This document shows, one piece after another, positions 48,401 through 57,600 of a DNA stretch of 64,000 nucleotides (position 1 is the first letter of the stretch; each line of letters opens with the position of its first letter). The DNA is from Monosiga brevicollis MX1 (lineage: Eukaryota > Opisthokonta > Choanoflagellata > Craspedida > Salpingoecidae). The stretch spans positions 159,525-223,524 of the forward strand of contig NW_001865077.1 of the NCBI RefSeq assembly GCF_000002865.3, in the 5' to 3' direction. The position numbers were made by a program, and so were the translations under genes. The notes under the pieces were generated by a model. It was not told the origin of the DNA. It ran no database searches and saw only the letters and a list, made by a program, of their open reading frames with translations.

Positions 48401-50140
48401 CAACCTCTTCAACTTCCTCAACCTCTTCAACCTCTTCAATTTTCTCAACCTCCCCAACCTCTCATGTCTCCACCATTTCCCATGTCTCCTCAACCTCTCA
48501 TGCCTCCCCGACCAGCGCCACTGTCGTTCCAACAGCTCTGTTGGCTGCACAGGGAAGCACATCAGCTATAAACTCTTCAGTCTCAGTGGTGGCAGGTATC
48601 TCGGCGGCAGCAGTTGTCATCATTCTTTTGCTGGCTATGCTGCTTGTGCGAACCCGATGGCAGCATAGTAAAAGCTTGATGCAGCCCACGTCAAGTCTTT
48701 ACTCGACCTTCGACGTCTGTGACAGCGACCGATGGGGCGTGAATAGACACTTAGTTACGCTTGGTCGGGCGTGTGGCAGAGGAAGATTGGGCACCAAGCA
48801 CGAGGCCCAAGTACAGACACGATACCAAACCAGACCCAAGCTAGTGTTGGCGGAGGTGATAGAGCCCAAGGATGCTCATCACCGTCGAGCCTTGATGGCT
48901 GAGATGCGCTTTTTCAAAGAACTCGCTTGGCATCCTCACGTAACAAGCCTGACCGGGCACTGTTTGCATGCTGACCCCCAGCTCGTGCTATTTGAACAAG
49001 AAGATCTGGGACTTTTACGTGACTGGCTTCAAAGCGTGCAACGCACGCGCAACGAGCCGCAGCCCGCGCTACTTTCCAGTTTTTGTCATCAGATATCCAC
49101 AGGGCTGGCGCACCTGCACGAAAGGCACGCTCTTTGCCCGGCTCTCTCTGCCCGCAACGTATGTAGTTGCCGTGTTATGGGTCGCTCTTTTTTTTTTTTT
49201 TTCTTTCTCTTGTGGGATATGCAAGATGAGCCATCACAACTTGTTGGTAAGTCACTCTTGGGTTGATGAAACATGTAGGTTCTTATTGGAAGTACTATGA
49301 ACTGTAAGATCTGCTATGAGGCGCTGGTTTCAGCTGAAGCAGGATGGGACACTTTGAACAGTCAAACCACTCCTGCCATTTTTTGGATGGCTCCGGAGAC
49401 CATCGCCAAGCGCGACTTTGACGCACGATCAGACAGTAAGCGGTGGGCGGCACTTTTTTTCACAGCAGGTGTGAACGCTCACGCATGATTTACATTATGC
49501 TGCTGCTTGTATCATGCTAGTCTGGTCTTTTGGCATGACTGCGTGGGAAATATTTGCTTTTGGACAAACTCCCCTTGTTGATCAGGCAGCTGACATGCTT
49601 TATCATCTTTTCGAGCGCGCTGAACGGCCGGCTCAGCTTTCAAACATGCCCATCATGGTGTTCAAGTTGCTCAGACGTTGCTGGCAGTTTGATCCCCAGC
49701 TACGCCCAACAGGGGCTCAGATTGCTCGCGAGATGGAAGACACGTATTCTTTGTATGAGATGCCAAATCAACCAGATACTGCCTGGGGTGAAAGGTATGC
49801 AGAGGTCATGGGCGCGGGCCAGCTGTATGAAACCTTGGAGGTGGAATTGGTAAGCTCCGATGCAACCGCCTCTACGAGTACCAACATCTACAATAATTCT
49901 TCTGAGACGGAGGACAGCTTGTATGCGGAGCCAGCTGATGTGTTCGATTCTAACACCTACGTAAGTATCAGACAACGGTGTTTTCGCACTTTGCATCCAC
50001 CATACGGCTGGGGCTTGCGGTACCCAGATATCACTTTGCTTGAACTTGATGTCTAGGACTTGGCTTCGCCCGCACGCAGAGCAACCTTGTCACACCAACC
50101 ATCCGTGGCGGGCGTTAACCTTGACGTGACTGAATTATAG
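45450..50140 (+). CDS. Receptor-like protein: JmjC-like oxygenase ectodomain, Cys-rich region, Ser/Thr stalk, TM, degenerate tyrosine kinase
   Basis: Exons 45450-45994, 46095-46234, 46319-47007, 47118-47171, 47294-47312, 47406-47424, 47495-47643, 47753-47817 (GC donor), 47908-49158, 49279-49435, 49521-49960, 50057-50140; every phase joins, about 1,203 aa. Signal peptide MLLLTVNLLIASSAAWAWG. Residues about 40-300 form a JmjC/cupin-8 fold: PFHTDRYDVIVVQTAGEKEW gives iron ligands H179 and D181, and MHAGDVLYLPKSMIHVAW gives H275. Then Cys-rich repeats (about 440-650; CPKGTFQDQAGQAECKAC), a long Ser-Thr-Ser stalk, and a TM at about 784-808. The kinase (about 830-1110) keeps ARNVLIGSTMNCKIC, WMAPETIAKRDFDARSD and WSFGMTAWEIFAFG but has lost the beta3 Lys (VLAEVI, E876), the HRD Asp (CPALSARN, A972) and the DFG Asp (YEA, Y990). 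The tail has several Tyr motifs. Probably a surface pseudokinase receptor. Confidence 0.8.
47294..47424 (+). other. Two 19-nt microexons in the Cys-rich region
   Basis: Exons 47294-47312 and 47406-47424 are each 19 nt. They are needed to carry phase from CDESCAC to GSCGCDA and CAYDSGCD. A 13-nt version of the first (to 47306) keeps the same phase, so its exact donor is open. Confidence 0.55.
47818..47907 (+). other. GC-AG intron
   Basis: The join CPK to GTFQDQ needs a donor at AAAG/GCAAGT, the standard GC-AG consensus, and an acceptor ending AAAGCAG. No in-phase GT donor gives the repeat. Confidence 0.65.
48091..48460. repeat. Nine-base coding minisatellite (Ser/Thr stalk)
   Basis: Tandem TCTTCTACC units drift into TTCATCCTC and TCAACTTCC units, all in frame and reading Ser-Ser-Thr or Ser-Thr-Ser. 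They encode a probably O-glycosylated extracellular stalk of about 120 residues. The other frames read Leu- or Phe-rich and are artefacts. Confidence 0.9.
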
Positions 50141-50680
50141 TGAACCTGTTGAACTGACCGGGTTCTTCTTTTTAAGGCAGCCCAAAGGTTCCCAACCCTT
50201 TGGTTGTTCCTTGACTCAAACTGACGTTCCGATAAAGCAATCGCATTTGGAGTCATCTTGCGCATTGAGCATCAGTCATGCATGATCTGCGATCTGCTTC
50301 CACCAACAAGGATTCGCTCGTCTGTCTCTTTCTTGTTCTCCAATCGCACCCGTTCCGATACCGGCAATGGATTCTGCATTTCCACCACCATGTTCAGCCT
50401 GGGTATAGAAAACAAACGAGAGTCTCTCAGCTCGAATCAAACTCAAATTTTACTTCTTCTTCTTTGCCTTACAGCATGAAGTCCCGTCACGTTTGATTGA
50501 GAATACCCTCCAACGCCTTGTCGTCAGGCCTAAACGGCTTCGCATGAGCGACCCTCTCAAATTCGAGATAAAAAAAACCCCGAGATTGTATTGATCACAT
50601 CAATTGCGTAAAACACTCGCGCTGCTTCTTCTACTCAGGCCAGGCGAGGAACACAGGCAAGCAAGTATCTCAGACGATTC
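50141..50680. other. Convergent 3' region
   Basis: Between the stops of the receptor-like gene and the multi-pass membrane gene. No repeat or exon supported. Confidence 0.55.
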
Positions 50681-51607
50681 TCACACTGCACAAACGGATA
50701 TGCTCATGCTCTTGGGCTCCATGGTAATTGATTCCACTTGATCTTTCTTTGGAGGTTTGAGTTGGCCAGTGGGCCATTCACTGTAGGGTGGCGCCGTTTT
50801 GTGCTGGGGGGTTGGGAGAAGCGCGTGGACAATCACGTCTGCAATCTTTAAGACAGTGGCCACGAGAAGCAGGATAAAGCCGGGTCCATAAGCCGAGTCC
50901 ATTTCAATAACCACTGTCTCGTCATTCACGTTGACCAGGATGGCGCTCGGGATCTCCTCAAAGCATTCTAGATTAAAGGTCTGGATGGCAATCATGGTTA
51001 CAACAAAGCCAAAAATGCCGGTGGCCATGCCCATGAACTTTTGGCAGTTGAGATCGCCGCCCACGGTCGAACGCTGGATATCCGTCAACAGCTGAGGGAC
51101 CTGTGTCACGGTCGCCATGATGATTGTGGTGACTGAGGCTTTGGCTTGATCCTTGCATTTTTCGCACGTGGTTTGCCCGTAGAGACAGTTGATGGAGTCG
51201 TAATCATAGACACCACTGAGGTTATTCACGTTGGACTTGATGAGAAGGGAGTTGAGACCCATGTACGTCTCGATCTCCAGGGGACCAAGGTGTGCATCTG
51301 CGCGACCCCAATGCAAGTGTTCAAGGGTACCTTTGTCGTTGGAGATTGCACCGCACGCCAAGCAAAGGAAGATCAGACCAATCAGGGACAGCAGCGACGC
51401 CACGAGGGTCAAAACGCCGCGCTTCATCAGCATGCGCTGAGGCCCACATTTGCCCACTTGTCGGCAACACTGTGAGGTCTCGCATGATCGCCAGCAACAG
51501 GGCACCATCAAGCACGGCGGCGGCGGTGAAGGGATCCCGGACCAGCATTCTTGCTGGGGCTCGTCGACGGCGGCCTCCGCCGCCGACACCTTGGTCCCGT
51601 GAGCCAT
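50681..51607 (-). CDS. Multi-pass membrane protein, family not recognised
   Basis: One uninterrupted frame. The preferred start is the ATG at 51607 (MAHGTKVSAAEAAVDEP, 308 aa); the frame stays open 26 codons further upstream. A Cys-rich juxtamembrane block (CCWRSCETSQCC) suggests palmitoylation. Then comes a strong hydrophobic segment LTLVASLLSLIGLIFLCLAC, a loop of about 100 residues with four cysteines (CLYGQTTCEKC plus a later one), a weaker segment around TTIIMATVTQV, a third (GMATGIFGFVVTMIAIQTF) and a fourth (GFILLLVATVLKIADVIVHA). A Lys- and Pro-rich tail ends SMSISVCAV. The layout recalls claudin/tetraspanin-like four-pass proteins, but I see no W-GLW-C-C or CCG signature. No function is assigned. 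Confidence 0.75.
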   Translation of the reverse strand: MAHGTKVSAAEAAVDEPQQECWSGIPSPPPPCLMVPCCWRSCETSQCCRQVGKCGPQRMLMKRGVLTLVASLLSLIGLIFLCLACGAISNDKGTLEHLHWGRADAHLGPLEIETYMGLNSLLIKSNVNNLSGVYDYDSINCLYGQTTCEKCKDQAKASVTTIIMATVTQVPQLLTDIQRSTVGGDLNCQKFMGMATGIFGFVVTMIAIQTFNLECFEEIPSAILVNVNDETVVIEMDSAYGPGFILLLVATVLKIADVIVHALLPTPQHKTAPPYSEWPTGQLKPPKKDQVESITMEPKSMSISVCAV

Positions 51608-52026
51608 CACACCAACCACGCAATCGCTCCAACTTGACGGCCTTTTAGAAGCGCCAAATGCCACCCTGCCCGCAAATCCGCCCACTTTGCCACTCTGTTA
51701 GTGACGCTCAACTCACCCGCGTGGCGATCTCGCAGGCCAGGCCCAGATTGCCAGTGTTGCTCACAAAGCGTGCATGCATGCACAATCCTCAATAGGATAA
51801 GACTGGTTTGTGTGTAATCCAAGAGAGAGAGAGGGAGGAGATGAGACCACGCCTAAAGGGCTTCCGCGGCAGCCGCAACACCCTCCCGGTCGATTGATTG
51901 TTGAGCCAGAAGTTCTTGTGTCTCCTGTTGTGAGTGAGAAAGGACAGTAGGAGAATGTTGTGCCAAGTGCGAAGGACTGCGGCTGGGTTATTCTGGGGTT
52001 GAACGAACGGCGGCATCTCGTCGTTC

Positions 52027-52073
<47 letters not shown>

Positions 52074-52225
52074 GGTTGACGCCTGCAACGAGACGATTGT
52101 GTAGGCATGAGGGATCAATTGTTTGTTCCTTGAGCCGTCCCTGCTGAGAAGACCAGTCTGTTCCCTCTGCAGCCTCATCCCGACGGGCCAAGCCGCGTAA
52201 AGACTGAGACAAGTCTCAAAGCACC
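51608..52225. other. Promoter region with GT repeat
   Basis: Lies between the membrane protein start and the MYND-GT2 stop (same strand). Positions 52028-52070 are a TG dinucleotide run. Nothing else recognised. Confidence 0.6.
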
Positions 52226-53797
52226 TCATGGTGCAAAGAGGCGCTCTCGCGTCTCCAGTTCGCCCCTGTGGCTGCGGATGAGGGCTTCAAATTCTTCACC
52301 TAACTGGTAGTGTTGCGCCGCTTGGCAGATAAAGTTCAAAAATTCGTCCAGCGTGAAGGTTTTCAGGAAGTTCGCCGCCTCCACTGTCTGGGGATCATTT
52401 TGAAATGGTGACATGGTCTCATCCAGTGTTTCTTGTTCTTGGCTGCCGTAGAGCTGGTGAAGCACAATGGGCAGTCGGCGAGGATCGCAAAATGATACCA
52501 AGATGGCCTTTTGTACATGTCGTTTGTGGGCCTTGGCCGGATCAAAAGTCAAGACATGGCTTGAAGTACCACGATAGAGGTAGCACCAAGCTAAATCCTG
52601 ATCAAGCGTCCGGCGTGGGCCCTGCGCAGACAGAAAGGCGCCAAAGCCTAAGTCACAATACTGATCAGACAGGACTTTGTCAGTTGCTAGCTCAAAAAAT
52701 TGTGCGAAAACTTCCAACTTGATGGCAGCTTGCCAAAACTCAAAGCTTGATCCCTCGACTACTGGCGAGGGGCGAAAGCCACTCATTGGGCTGACGACAC
52801 GATTCATGAGGGCCAATGGAATATTGCCGTAATCTTCAAGATTGGCTTGCACATTTGGCGAATCGTTCGGCGAAACAGCCGGCAGGATGTGCACTGCGTA
52901 GTCAAGATCATCCTGGACGGCGTTCAACACCTGCTCCACACGAAGAGAATCCCAGAGATCATCATCGTCGCTGAAGAGCAAACGGACATCCTCGCCGGCC
53001 GCAAAAGGAATCTCTGTCTGCAGGTACTTGTTGATGCGCGCGTAATGCTCAAATTGGCTCCTTTTTCCTTGATTGTAGAGCGTTGTGAAGGCAAATTTGG
53101 CCAGCACAAGCTCGCAGGAAGCTCGCATCTCCGTTCCGCAAGACCAGCTGATGATAACGTGTTGAGGCGAGACTGTTTGACGCTGGATTGAGGCCAAGCA
53201 CCGGTCCAAAGCTTGCAGTCGATATTTGTCGGTGATGTGGCTGGCCATACAGGCAATGATCTTGAGTGGAGTTGGGTTGGTCACTGGTGCATGGCCAGCG
53301 TCGGGTCCCACGGCACTCGTCAAGGCATCAGCATTCAGCGTCAATTGAGCTACTGCGGCCAGGTCGTTCAGCCAGCTCACCAACACGCGCTTTTGCAAAG
53401 AGGTTGCAGACGCTAGACGTGCTTCAAACACGCAAAGAGCCTGATAAAGGGTTCGGCAATTTGGACGATAATCAAACCACCAGTAAACGGCATCCTTGAA
53501 CACCTTTCCCGGGCTGATATTCTTGTCAACCAAGCTGGCCGACAGGATGGCTTCACACCCCTCGGAACAAACAATCGGAATGTCTGCCGGGCACTCGTAG
53601 GTCGACGCAGAGTTATTGCAGCGCCTTTTGCAAATGGCGCAGGGGCTGCAACTTCTTTTGTGCTTGGCCCAGTCCGAGACTTGACATTCGCGACTGCAGT
53701 ACGGTGTCAAATGGCAACCTGCACAATGCTTTAAACCTTCTTTGGGTACGCTCCTGCACTTGGCACAAGCCTCTTGCAAGAATCTCAGTGGAGCCAT
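52226..53797 (-). CDS. MYND zinc finger fused to glycosyltransferase-2-like domain
   Basis: A single exon of 523 codons. Residues about 11-50 form a MYND finger with ordered ligands: CAKC, CAGC, YCSREC, then HKRSC. A second Cys cluster follows (CAICKRRCNNS, CSEGC). Residues about 180-330 look like a family-2 glycosyltransferase core: IIACMASHITDKYRLQALDR, then a predicted Rossmann-like run, then the metal/nucleotide-type motif LLFSDDDDLWDSLRVEQV. The remaining 190 residues are mainly helical (ANFLKTFTLDEFLNFICQA). MYND fingers usually bind proline-rich partners and are common in SMYD enzymes. Joining one to a GT2-like fold is unusual. No signal peptide or TM is present, so a cytoplasmic enzyme is implied. 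The glycosyltransferase assignment is weaker than the MYND one. Confidence 0.72.
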   Translation of the reverse strand: MAPLRFLQEACAKCRSVPKEGLKHCAGCHLTPYCSRECQVSDWAKHKRSCSPCAICKRRCNNSASTYECPADIPIVCSEGCEAILSASLVDKNISPGKVFKDAVYWWFDYRPNCRTLYQALCVFEARLASATSLQKRVLVSWLNDLAAVAQLTLNADALTSAVGPDAGHAPVTNPTPLKIIACMASHITDKYRLQALDRCLASIQRQTVSPQHVIISWSCGTEMRASCELVLAKFAFTTLYNQGKRSQFEHYARINKYLQTEIPFAAGEDVRLLFSDDDDLWDSLRVEQVLNAVQDDLDYAVHILPAVSPNDSPNVQANLEDYGNIPLALMNRVVSPMSGFRPSPVVEGSSFEFWQAAIKLEVFAQFFELATDKVLSDQYCDLGFGAFLSAQGPRRTLDQDLAWCYLYRGTSSHVLTFDPAKAHKRHVQKAILVSFCDPRRLPIVLHQLYGSQEQETLDETMSPFQNDPQTVEAANFLKTFTLDEFLNFICQAAQHYQLGEEFEALIRSHRGELETRERLFAP

Positions 53798-54586
53798 GTT
53801 TGTCAGTCAGCCGAGTGTTGCAGCCCAGTGGAAACCGAAAATGACACCCGTGGCGCGAGGTGTTTTGATTTAACCCCGAGGTGGAACCTGCTCTGCATTC
53901 AAGGAAGTGCTTGTTACTCGCGAGAGCAGGTAAGGATCAAGGCACCCAAGCTGTTGCTCAGTGAACACTTTACCGATACTTCTCACAAGAAGAAGTTCTC
54001 ATGAGGCTTTTCCTCGGTGCGTGCGCACAGGATCCCACGTTGTCATCTTCTCCAATTACTCGCGGACTGCTGAGCTAAGCAAAGCTCGGACTGACAGTTT
54101 GACCACGGACTTACAGAACCCCTGTCCTGCCGTTGCAGCACACCGTTGCTTTACTTCGATTATGCCATTTAACATGAAATTCTTTTGACTGTTCTTCGCA
54201 ATTGATGGCTGCGTTCGTTTGCAACGCACACCATGCAGGATCGCAGCCAGTTTGGAGGATCAAATGGCCCCCCTTTTCCGCAAACCCGGTGAATGTGGCT
54301 TTGCAGAGCAAGCCAGGTGATCAAATCGCACATCAATTTGCACGTAAATCATGACGTACTGTCTTCGATACGAACTCGTATCAGAATGATGACACCTCGA
54401 CTTCTTACGAGAAGACTCACACATGTTAAACCATTCATGCCTGAAGTAATGCAAAAGTGGCCAATCGCACTCACCACCGAGCTCGCGCACATGTCGCAGC
54501 TCAGGCCCAAAATCTAATATAGCACACACTCACCCAAAAAAACAAAAAAACAAAAAAACAATAAGAAAAAAAGAAAAAAGAAACGA

Positions 54587-54618
<32 letters not shown>

Positions 54619-54663
54619 CACAAACTTCAATTTCTCTTGCCTCACTGCCTAATGAAGCCACGC
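53798..54663. other. Intergenic region with A-rich tract
   Basis: Between two minus-strand genes. Positions 54535-54617 are A-rich with CA interruptions. No exon found. Confidence 0.6.
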
Positions 54664-57600
54664 CTAACAATCCTCAGTTACGATACGGTACATTCCAGCA
54701 TTGTTTGAGTCAGAGCGAAGCTGCACCGAGGGCAGCAGTGGCGCTGGGGTAACATCAACTCTTGTTTCCACGCTGGCCATCATTTCAGAGCTGGAATCGT
54801 TGACAGGGCCTTGGTCCGCGCCGGCAGATGGGCGCGCAATCCAACGACCATTGAGCCAGTAGATGATTGGTGCGCCAAGCAAGATGACGAGTGCCATGGT
54901 TACACCCAGTGCAATGGCACCACCTCGGGCAAGACCATCGCCGCCACTGCTGGCAACCGCAGTCGGGTTGCCTGTCGTTGAGGTCGAGCCCGCCAAACCT
55001 CCCGAGGCAACTGTCGTCGACGTGGTCACTGGCGTCGTTCCTTCCCCATATTCTACCAGGGTGGCTGTCGACGGGACCACGGCAGCAATTGCCGGCCGAT
55101 CTAGCAGCAGCGCTTCCAGCAGGGCCGTGTTGTCCACCAAAAAGCCACGCATGGTCGCCAGGGCCGCAGTGCGCACGTCCACAGCCACGGCCACCGACAA
55201 CGTGCCCCAGGGGGAGACAAACGTCGTCACCGTGACCTCGTAGGTACCCACATCGTCGAGTCGCCCCAAAAGGCCTTTTACAACGGCCGTAGCTGCAGCT
55301 GCGGTTGCTTCTGTTGCGTTTGCCTCGTACGCTTCCATGGCCACAAACTCGTAGCCCATCGTCAAAGCGCTACAGCTTGTATTGCAGGGCCGCTGGCGGA
55401 CGTTTGTTGGACAAGGCACGCCAGCCCCTGACGCCGGAACTGCAACGATAAAGGACGAAAACGAGGAGCCTGCTGGACACCCTTCACACGCACTCCACTC
55501 TGACCATGCCCCCTCGCAGTCGGCGTCACCCAGTTCCACGGTGACAGTCACAGAACATTGGGCCATGTTGCCTGCCGCATCTCGCGCTACACAATTCACG
55601 TTGGTGGTCCCCAGACCGACCGGGGTTCCTAAGACTACGTCACAGGCCACGGACACCACTCGCACATTGTCCGAAGCGCGTGGGGCTGGATAATACAGCG
55701 TGGTCATGGGCGCTGAGGCATTGCTCGCACTGTAGGCCAACTGGGTAAAGTTGCTGCACGTGATGTTGGGGGCCTCCTCGTCCAGCACATGCACCGTGGT
55801 GGTGCAAGAGCCCCGATTCCCCGTCGCATCAGTGGCCCAGCAAAGGACCTGTGTGGTGCCGGCACCCAGACGTTGGCCTTCCTGCACGCTGCATTGCGCC
55901 ACCAGGGTTGCGTTGGAATTGTCAGATACTTCCGCAAGTATGTCGGGCAAGTCTGCAAACGCGTAGGGCAGAGACGGTGCAGTTGGTTGATAAGCTGGAT
56001 CAAAGCACGTTAGAGTCGGGGGCTGGTTATCCAGCACAGTCACTACAAAGCTGCAGTTGCCTTGGTTGTTGGAGGCGTCACGTGCTGTTGCCGTGACCCT
56101 TGTGGCACCCAGAGCAAAGTAGGTTCCGCTGCTTTGTGAATAAGTAACCGTCGGCAGGCCTGTTTCTTGATCATCGGCGGCCACCGCTGGAGCATACGTC
56201 ATAAAGGCCCCACGGTAGTCGGGGCCCTCCGCCCAAGCTGACACATCACTGGGACAAGCAATGATGGGCGCATTTCGGTCCAGGAGCACCACATCAAAGC
56301 TGCAAGTGGCCGTGTTGTTGTCAACATCACGCGCCTCACATTCCACACGCGTGCCACCAATCAAGAAGCTGGAATTAGACACGGGCAAGCATCCCACAGC
56401 ATCGACATCAGGCAAGTCCATGTTGTCCGATGCGACAGGCGGATCATACGCAACGCGCACGGCATACTCGCCCGGGGCCCCATTGATGGAGATGTCTGCG
56501 GGACATGAGATGGTGGGAGGGACCATGTCACGCACATACACCTGAAATTCACACCGATCGGTCAGGTTCGCCACATCCCATGCGGTGCACTCGATGCTGT
56601 TTGCGCCGTGGGGTAGCTCTTCCCCGGGAGCAGGAGTGCAAGCAATAGCTGACACGTAGATGTTATCAGACGCGGTCGGTAGGCTGTAGTTTGCAGGCAT
56701 ACTGGTGGCGTAGGCAGGGAGTTCCTGATCGGGCAAGGCTGAAGGACACTGCAGCACAGGCGGGCTGTGGTCGACGGCGACGGGGTCTGCGGGCAAAATC
56801 AGGAGATCGACCACACAAGCAACTACGAAGCACAGGGCAGATGGAAATGAGAAGTTGGCCCAAGGCTTGAACGAGCACTGCCCGTATTTGCAAGAGCAAC
56901 AAACGATGCTGACGACGGTCCAAAGAGCCAACCTGCATTTCCACTGGCATCTGTTGCTTGGCAGGAAAACTGTCATTTTTTGTGCATCACAAATTGCACG
57001 CAAAAGGCGAGGAGATGAGCATCAAGGCAGAGCATGGCAAGTAAACCAGCGAGACAGACACAACCACATACACACCTCTTCAGGGCCAAAGGGGATAAAA
57101 GTCTCCTCGGGCACAGAGCAGTCAATGTCCAACGCAGCGTCAGCATTGTCTGAAATGCCCAGATCGCTGTACATCAGGGCATAGGAGGTGTTGGCTACAA
57201 TCAAGGTGCGACGCGATGTCGGGCACGTGGGAGCCTCGTAGTCTCGGATAGAAATAATCGAGTGACATGATGCAGTTAGCCCTGCACCGTCCTCTGCCAT
57301 GCATGTGACCTGACGAATGAAACAGCAAGCGTCGGACAGATATGGTGGGGTGAGCAGCGGATGAGGCCCACACCATGAGAAAACAGATGAGAGGCCGAGT
57401 TTGCTGCTCACCAGATGATTCCCAACGCGAAAGGCATAATCTTCTGCCACAAAGCAGTTCAGCTGCACAACGCCGCTGTTGTCGGAAGCCGTGGCATACG
57501 TGGTGTTGCCCAGGATAACACTATCCTCGCCTAGGCTGACGTTTGCCACCTTATTGCGGCAAGAAATGACGGGAGGCTCAATATCCTGTGCTGTAACGAA

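Noticed and set aside
48021-48668. Leu/Phe/Asn-rich open frame over the 9-b minisatellite
   Set aside because: A shadow of the Ser/Thr stalk frame, which alone continues into the TM and kinase.
49200-49260. Extra exon (SHHNLLV-like) between the two kinase exons
   Set aside because: Direct joining of ARN to VLIGSTMNCKIC reproduces the normal kinase catalytic-loop text; an added exon would break it.
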